Source: Coptis chinensis (lineage: Eukaryota > Streptophyta > Magnoliopsida > Ranunculales > Ranunculaceae). Taken from it: a stretch of 64,000 nucleotides of DNA. The stretch lies in NCBI GenBank assembly GCA_015680905.1, contig CM027381.1:71475501-71539500 (forward strand), in the 5' to 3' direction. Of the stretch, positions 58,469-64,000 are shown one piece after another (positions within the stretch are counted from its first letter, which is position 1; each line of letters opens with the position of its first letter). The notes under the pieces were generated by a model. That model was not told the DNA's origin. It saw only the letters and a program-made list of their open reading frames with translations, and searched no databases. A program made the position numbers and the translations under genes.

Positions 58469-59480
58469 TCAATTGCAAAAAAAATTCAACATTCTTACAT
58501 TCCAAGGCTTCTTTATCAGTTTTCCTTCCATTGTTCGTAGCTTATAAGTACCAGACCCTCCTACATCCACCACAGTGTATGGCCCTTTCCAGTTTGGACC
58601 CAACTTCCCATCCTTTTCATTCTTTGTACTTGGAGTCACTCGGCGGAGCACCAATTCTCCCATCTTGAATTGCCGCAGTCTGACCCGCTTGTTATATTGC
58701 CTCTGTAGTCGCCTATGATACTCTTCTAACTGGGTGCATGCTGAGTCTCTTCTCTCTTCCGCCAGATTCAAGTCCCCTGCCAAGATAAGCCAGTTCGACC
58801 CCTCCTCCATGGCCTTAGTTCGCATGGTGGCTGCCACCATCTCCGAAGGAATTACGGCCTCAACGCCGTAGGCCAAGGCAAATGGTGTTTCCTTGGTGGT
58901 GGTCCGGGGTGTAGTTCTATAAGCCCAAAGAACATGGTTCAACTCGTCTGCCCACGCGCCCTTCTTGTCTTCCAACTTTTTCTTAAGGTTGTTCATTATC
59001 GTTTTGTTGGAAGATTCTGCCTGTCCATTACCCTCAGGATTGTAGGGGGGCCGAGAACCCCTGTTTCACCTTGTACGCCTGCAGGAACTTAGTCACCTTT
59101 GCTTCTGTGAACTGTGTCTCATTGTCTGTGATGATGGCATACGACAGTCCAAACCGGCATATGATGTTTTCCCATAGAAACTTAATCACTTGTGGCTCCT
59201 TAACCTGTTGCAAAGGTACGACCTCTATCCATTTAGTGAAGTAGTCCGTGGCTGCTAGCATATATCTCCTTTTACCGCTAGCCATGGGTAATGGTCCTAC
59301 GATATCCATCGCCCACATAACAAAAGGCCACGGACTTGAGACATTATGCAGGAGTTCTGCGAGGGCGAATATCAATTGTGAAAATATCTAGCACTTGTCA
59401 CACCTCTTAGCGAACGCTACCGTATCCTTTTTCATATGGGGCCAGAAGTAGCCCTACATCAGCAGTCGGTGTGTCGTAGT
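58469..59480 (-). pseudogene. Integrase of the Tat element, fossil
   Basis: The catalytic core reads PWPFVMWAMDIVGPLP, ATDYFTKWIEVVPL and FGLSYAIITDNETQF. The C-terminal part reads WADELNHVLWAYRTTPRTTT, TPFALAYGVEAVIPSEM and LGPNWKGPYTVVDV, standard for gypsy integrases of this group. It follows the second RNase H, as expected. It is in two main open pieces and is not intact. Confidence 0.88.
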
Positions 59481-59725
59481 CCTCCCAGTGGAGTGGCTCC
59501 CACATTCCCCCTCATACAATTCTGCCAGCACCTCCAAGGCTAACCGCGCGGTCCTCGACATTTCAACAATGGCCCATTGAAGTTCTTTTGGTATAACTCC
59601 CCTTCCAATAGAACATATCTCTGAGAGGCCTGTTCCAACCTTCTTTTTTTCTTCTTGTCTATCACCTTATTTCCCTCCAAGAAATACTTAATGGGGTCCA
59701 TCCATCCCTATTCCTCTTCAATAAT

Positions 59726-60383
59726 CTAACACACCTCTATCAATTCCTCCGTGCTTAGCTTCTCTAATCTTTCTACCCGTATTGTTCTTTCCTCTGACCC
59801 AGGCATGGCTGCAGCCACGTACGCCAGAGCGTCTGCGTGTCTATTCTCACCGCGCCCCAAGTGTACAAACTTGAGCTTCGCAAACTTGTTGGCCCTTTGG
59901 TGCACTACCTTTAAGTACTTCGCCATTTGCAGACATAGAACAACGAACCCACCATTTGCCTGACATACCACTAGGTTCGAGTCGGAATACACGGTCAATT
60001 CCTTCACTCCTAAGTCCTCATCCATTCTCAATCCCGCTATAACTGCCTCACACTCTGCTTCGTTACTAGATGCCGCAAATCCTAGTTTCATGGTCAGTTC
60101 TATTATGTTATTGTCAGGTGTGACCAAAGCCTGACCCTATGCCACAGATGCATCCGTGGGCGGATCCATCCGCATGGAATGCTCTCCACCCATTCTTCTT
60201 ATCCCAAGGGTCTAGTAGATTGGGCTCTACATCCTTCTCTGATTCCATGACCATCTCCTCTCCCCATATGGGATCCTCGGCGGGGAATTCTGCCAGAAAC
60301 TCTACTACTGCCTGCGCCTTCTCCACTGTTCTTATCTGATATTGTATTTCGTATGAGCTAAGCATCACTGCCCATTTCAACAT
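59726..60383 (-). pseudogene. Second (archaeal-type) RNase H of the Tat element, fossil
   Basis: The reading has KLGFAASSNEAECEAVIAGL, VKELTVYSDSNLVVCQANG and FVHLGRGENRHADALAYVA, the acidic signature of the additional RNase H that the Tat lineage carries after its normal one. A linker (KAQAVVEFLAEFP) joins it to the first RNase H. It is the strongest single sign of lineage. Confidence 0.85.
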
Positions 60384-60751
60384 TCGGCCTGACTTCTCTG
60401 TAATGCTTGCTTGAGAGGCAGGTTCGTCACCACCACCACCACCGAGTGTGACTCGAAGTAAGGTTTCAGTTTCAGGACTGAGAAGATTAAAGCAATGGCA
60501 TACTTCTCCATTCTGTTGTACCGCGTCTCGGCATCCAACAATGTTTTGCTTTGAAAATACACCGCCTTCTCCACTCGGTCGACTAGCCGGACAAGAACCG
60601 AACTAACCGCATACTCTGTGGCTCCTAAATACAGGTATAACTTCTCCCCCTGCTCTGGTCTTGACAGCAAGGGAGCCTTGCCCAAATATCTCTTCTCTTG
60701 AAATGGCTCCTCACATTCTGATGTCCACAAGAAATCAGGGGTGCTTCTCAA
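60377..60751 (-). pseudogene. First RNase H / connection domain of the Tat element, fossil
   Basis: It reads LYLYLGATEYAVSSVLVR, KAVYFQSKTLLDAETRYNRM and EKYAIALIFSVLKLKPYFES, the RNase H pattern that follows reverse transcriptase in gypsy elements. It directly continues the polymerase segment on its right. Confidence 0.88.
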
Positions 60752-61757
60752 TAACCGATATAGCGGTAGGTCTACATTTGTCAGAAGACTTGGAAATAAA
60801 TCTATTCAATGTCGCGACCCTTTCAGCAAGTCGCTTCACCTTTGTGACATTCTGTGGTGACAGCATCTCCACTAATGCTCTTATCTGTTCTTGATTGGCC
60901 TCTATTCCCCGATGAGTAACAATGTAGCCCAAGAACTTTCCTGTGGTCACTCCAAATGTGCACTTCTCTGGATTCAACTTCAAATTATATTTCTGCGGTA
61001 TCCCGAACGTTTCCCTTAATCCCTCTAAGTGTTCTGTCTCAGACATACTTTTTTCCACCATGTCATCTATGTATATTTCTATCCCCTTCTGAATCTTGCT
61101 TTCGAACATTTTCTCCCCCAACCGCTGAAAAGTGGTTATTGCATTCTTCAATCCAAATGGCATCCTCGTATAGCAATATGTGCTGCCTTCTACAACAAAT
61201 GTCGTCTTCTCCTGATCTGGCTGTACATTACGACTTGATTGTACCCCATAGATGCATCCATGAATGAAAAATATCTTGAATCCTGCGGTCCTATCCACCA
61301 ATTCATCCACCCGCGGCATAGGATAACTATTCTTCGGGCACTCCACATTCACATCTGTAAAGTCGACGCACATCCAGACTTTGCCATTCTTCTTTGGTAC
61401 CGCGACCACATTGGATATCCAATCTGTAAATTCCACTTCTCGTATTATTCCAACTCTTTTCAACCGTACAACCTCCTCACGGATGCCCTCCGCATATTTC
61501 GGTCTAATGCTCCGCATTCGCTGCCTCACTGGCTTGGCATCTTCCTTCATGTGTAACTTATGACACGCAAACTCTGGATCTAATCTTGTGACATCTTCTA
61601 TTACCAATGCAAACACATCTTTGTTTTTTGACAAGAATTGTATTAACTTACTTTTCCATTCCTCCGACAAACTGGACCCTACCGATGTGAACTTCTCTTC
61701 CTCCCCCTCCCCTATATTTACTACTTCAATCTCATCAAGTGTTTTCGTCCCCACCAC
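60735..61757 (-). pseudogene. Reverse transcriptase of the Tat element, fossil
   Basis: Recognisable gypsy motifs in order are NKDVFALVIEDVTRLDPEF, RQRMRSIRPKYAEGI, VVAVPKKNGKVWMCVDFTD, YPMPRVDELVD, TRMPFGLKNAITTFQRLG, IEIYIDDMVEKS and NLKLNPEKCTFGV. The reading is one long open segment but belongs to a defective element. Confidence 0.92.
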
Positions 61758-61796
61758 TGACTCCTCTTCCCTTTCCCCAGCGGTACACTGTAATTG

Positions 61797-62543
61797 TTAT
61801 GCTTGCCTCTTCCTAGGGTTTGAGTTCTCCTCTTCTGGTCCGCGGATTAACCGTTTCACTGTACCCCGATGGCTGTTCTTGGCTGTCACCTGATCTCCAC
61901 GAACTTCACACATGCCTGTCGGGGTAGGAAACCGTATCACTTGGAAGTACGTCGACGGGACAACCTTCATCTCATGAATCCACCGTCTCCATAAAATTGC
62001 GTTGTACTGAGAAGAAGAATCTACCACCATAAACCGCACGATAATCGTCATTGGTCCCATGGTTACCGACAATAAGAGTTCTCCCATGGGCTCCATCATA
62101 CTCCCATTGAACCCATATAAATTGGTTCGCGGCGGCCTCAATTGCCTAAGATCAATCCCTATTTCTTCCAAAGCTCCTTTAAACAGCAAATCCACTGCAC
62201 TACCACAATCAATCAACACCATCTTCATCATATAATTGCCCATTGCTACTGTGATGACCAACGCGTCTTCATGGGGGGAATCCAATACCCGTAGATCCGC
62301 ACTGCTAAAAACAATCCTATCTCTGTCTTCCGCTGACCCTACCCTAGGTCGCGGCCTGTCTGACCCATCATTGATTTGTTGGATGCTCGCGGTCCTCCTT
62401 ACTCTGTCTCTATGGGCATTATGACTTAGTACCTCTCCACTGAAAATCACATTAATAGTTCCTAGTATACGATCCTGGCGCGGCACACGCTCCTCATTCT
62501 GTGCTCCCCTTACAAACTCTTTCATCCTCCCTTTTTCCACCAA
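61797..62543 (-). pseudogene. Protease region of the Tat element, fossil
   Basis: It includes GTINVIFSGEVLS, the DRIVFSSADLRVLDSPHEDAL lead-in, the aspartic protease core near VLIDCGSAVDLLF and YNAILWRRWIHEMKVVPSTY, as in Tat-lineage gag-pol. It lies between gag and reverse transcriptase. Confidence 0.88.
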
Positions 62544-62740
62544 ACGTTAAACCATCCACTTTAGCGCATAACAGTCGTCGGTCTCATGATTGCGTATCTA
62601 GTGATAGGCGCAAAAAGGTTTATCAAGTAGTTTTCCTGGGATGTTCCGCGACCCTTCATATCCCTGCAGGTTCTTGATCAACGGTAATATTTCGCTCAGG
62701 GGTCTATTCAGCGGTGTCACTTCTATCTCGCAGTATGGCT

Positions 62741-63140
62741 TCATTTCTCTATTTTCCCTTCGAATCCCCTCCTGGCTTCTCTCTGTCCTTGGTGAGTATC
62801 CGCGGTACCCCCCGCCTTCCTTTCGGTCGCGCCTGCCTTTTGGTGTTCCATGTCTTTCTCCAACGATAGCACTGCTTTCCCTGACCTCTTAGATTCTTTC
62901 TGCATATTGTCCTCATATCTGATATATTTTTCCACTCGTGGGTATAGTTCATGCAAGGTTGCAATCTCGTTCTTCACCACCGATTGGTGTACTCCAGTTT
63001 CTGGCCGCAGCCATCTTTCAAATGTGATCACTGCAATTCTCTCATCCGAATTTTCAACCTTCAATGTCTCAGCCTTGAATCGACAAAGATACTCCCTTAC
63101 TGACTCCGCTGATCTCTGTCGAACATTAAATAGTGATGCG
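62741..63140 (-). pseudogene. Gag C-terminal half of the Tat element, fossil
   Basis: SLFNVRQRSAESVREYLCRF, KAETLKVENSDERIAVITF and HELYPRVEKYIRYEDNM form the capsid end and linker typical of plant gypsy gag. The N-terminal half is missing: recognisable gag stops at about 63,145 and unrelated DNA follows. Confidence 0.88.
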
Positions 63141-63145
63141 ATATT

Positions 63146-64000
63146 GATAAACCATAAAATTAAATAGTTTACCTACGAAATGAACGATGAAACTCAAAAC
63201 GTAAGTAAACTAAAACTATCTTATGTGCCTATATTTTATCAAAGATTTCTACTCTCAATCCTATGAGATATAGTGGAGTAGAGTGATTCGTTCCACTCCT
63301 AGTCCTTCCGCATGCTGTGTTCTCTACGTATAAGTACTCTTAACTCTAAAGTCTAATGAGAGATTTACGAAGTGGCAACTAGACTACGATGCAACTACCC
63401 ACAAGATGCAACTAGTTGACTATTAGAACAACTATGGGAATGCTACGTTGATTCTATGATAAGGAGTTAGAGGGGGATTGATTCCACCTTAACTCGACTT
63501 AATCCTACTAACGACGAATTAATCGTCAGATACTCGAATTGAACTTTTTTCAACAATATGGTTACTCCTAATCCCTAATTACACATGACATTTCTACCAA
63601 TTTATAACTAGTATGTGAACAATTAAACCCATTCTCATGGTGAACTAATAGTTCCTAAAGTGGAAAGGAAATTACGACGACTCTACGATAATCGGAATCA
63701 AGCTTTCATCAAGGCTTCTCAACCCCCTCAATGGAGGTTTAGCCGAGAATCATCGCGCTATCATTCCCAATGGAATTCAAACAAGACATGATATAAAGAT
63801 TGAAACTTTGCTTGTTTAAACCCAATTCAAAACTACTAATGCAATAATTGAATTAAACTAATAATGGCAATTACTTGAATCTACGAATTGAAACTAAACA
63901 ATTAATGGAAATGAAACTAACTTATAGAGAACACTATTTTATTAATCTAATGAATAATAAGACAATGATTCAAATACTAAATTAATAATCTAACTAATCT
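63146..64000. other. Unassigned AT-rich sequence replacing the start of gag
   Basis: Gag homology ends abruptly here. The following 855 bp have no gene I recognise. The region contains GTGCCTATATTTTATC near 63,226, which recalls the starts of some plant LTRs, so another element inserted here and running off the window is likely. Its limits and family are unknown. Confidence 0.4.

Larger units (their letters stand above)
55225..63145 (-). mobile_element. Tat-lineage Ty3/gypsy retrotransposon with an antisense extra ORF; broken, LTRs not delimited
   Basis: On the minus strand, from right to left, are gag, protease, reverse transcriptase, RNase H, a second archaeal-type RNase H and integrase, then a GC-rich tandem-repeat spacer, then an ORF on the plus strand. 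Two RNases H and an antisense ORF between pol and the 3' LTR are hallmarks of the Tat lineage (Retand/Grande-like). Composition is GC-richer than the surroundings. The coding region is split into about half a dozen open segments, so the copy is defective. It is cut at about 63,145 by unrelated sequence, and the 5' LTR is not in the window. Age cannot be set without an LTR pair; good codon preservation suggests it is moderately young. Confidence 0.85.

Noticed and set aside
1-64000. CRISPR array, rRNA, tRNA or organelle insertion
   Set aside because: None seen. The tandem arrays lack CRISPR architecture, and no cloverleaf or rRNA-like block was recognised by eye.

Overview
The window is nuclear DNA from a flowering plant, most likely a eudicot. 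It is AT-rich, with GT-AG introns, plant gene families and plant transposon families. About 10 kb is host gene. Most of the rest is nested transposable elements or unremarkable intergenic DNA.

Three host genes look intact. (1) 17,557-18,655 (+): a three-exon heavy-metal-associated isoprenylated protein (HIPP), 262 aa, with an HMA domain, a proline-rich linker and a CaaX end. (2) 26,846-31,479 (+): a ten-exon PDCD2-family gene, 395 aa, with MYND and PDCD2_C regions and a telo-box in the leader. (3) 34,448-40,018 (-): a six-exon GH28 polygalacturonase-like gene, 453 aa, with a signal peptide. In all three, every splice junction preserves frame and the total is an exact number of codons. The introns of the last two hold small non-autonomous transposons, two with exact target-site duplications (TSDs).

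Layout. 1-3,121 is the end of a long LTR with dense TTGAC arrays. 3,283-~10,990 is an old L1-type LINE on the minus strand, split by an 1.8-kb solo LTR. 12,639-15,980 is a complete but decayed PIF/Harbinger element with two tail-to-tail genes. 16-23 kb holds a foldback element, the HIPP gene, an unclassified duplicated repeat, a gag fossil and a CACTA-like end. 22.6-26.6 kb is a second LINE, on the plus strand, with a hAT-like MITE inside. The PDCD2 and polygalacturonase genes follow. 42,314-45,428 is a 3.1-kb solo LTR. 46.5-48.8 kb is a Pack-MULE-like element carrying a PLAC8 gene fragment between two near-identical 310-bp repeats. A short LINE tail and two LTR segments in opposite orientations follow. 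From about 55 to 63.1 kb lies a broken Tat-lineage Ty3/gypsy element whose pol is on the minus strand and whose extra ORF is on the plus strand.

The three host genes do not form a pathway. The most informative content is the nested insertion order, the gene capture and the antisense ORF of the Tat element. All family names come from reading the translated sequence; no database search was possible.
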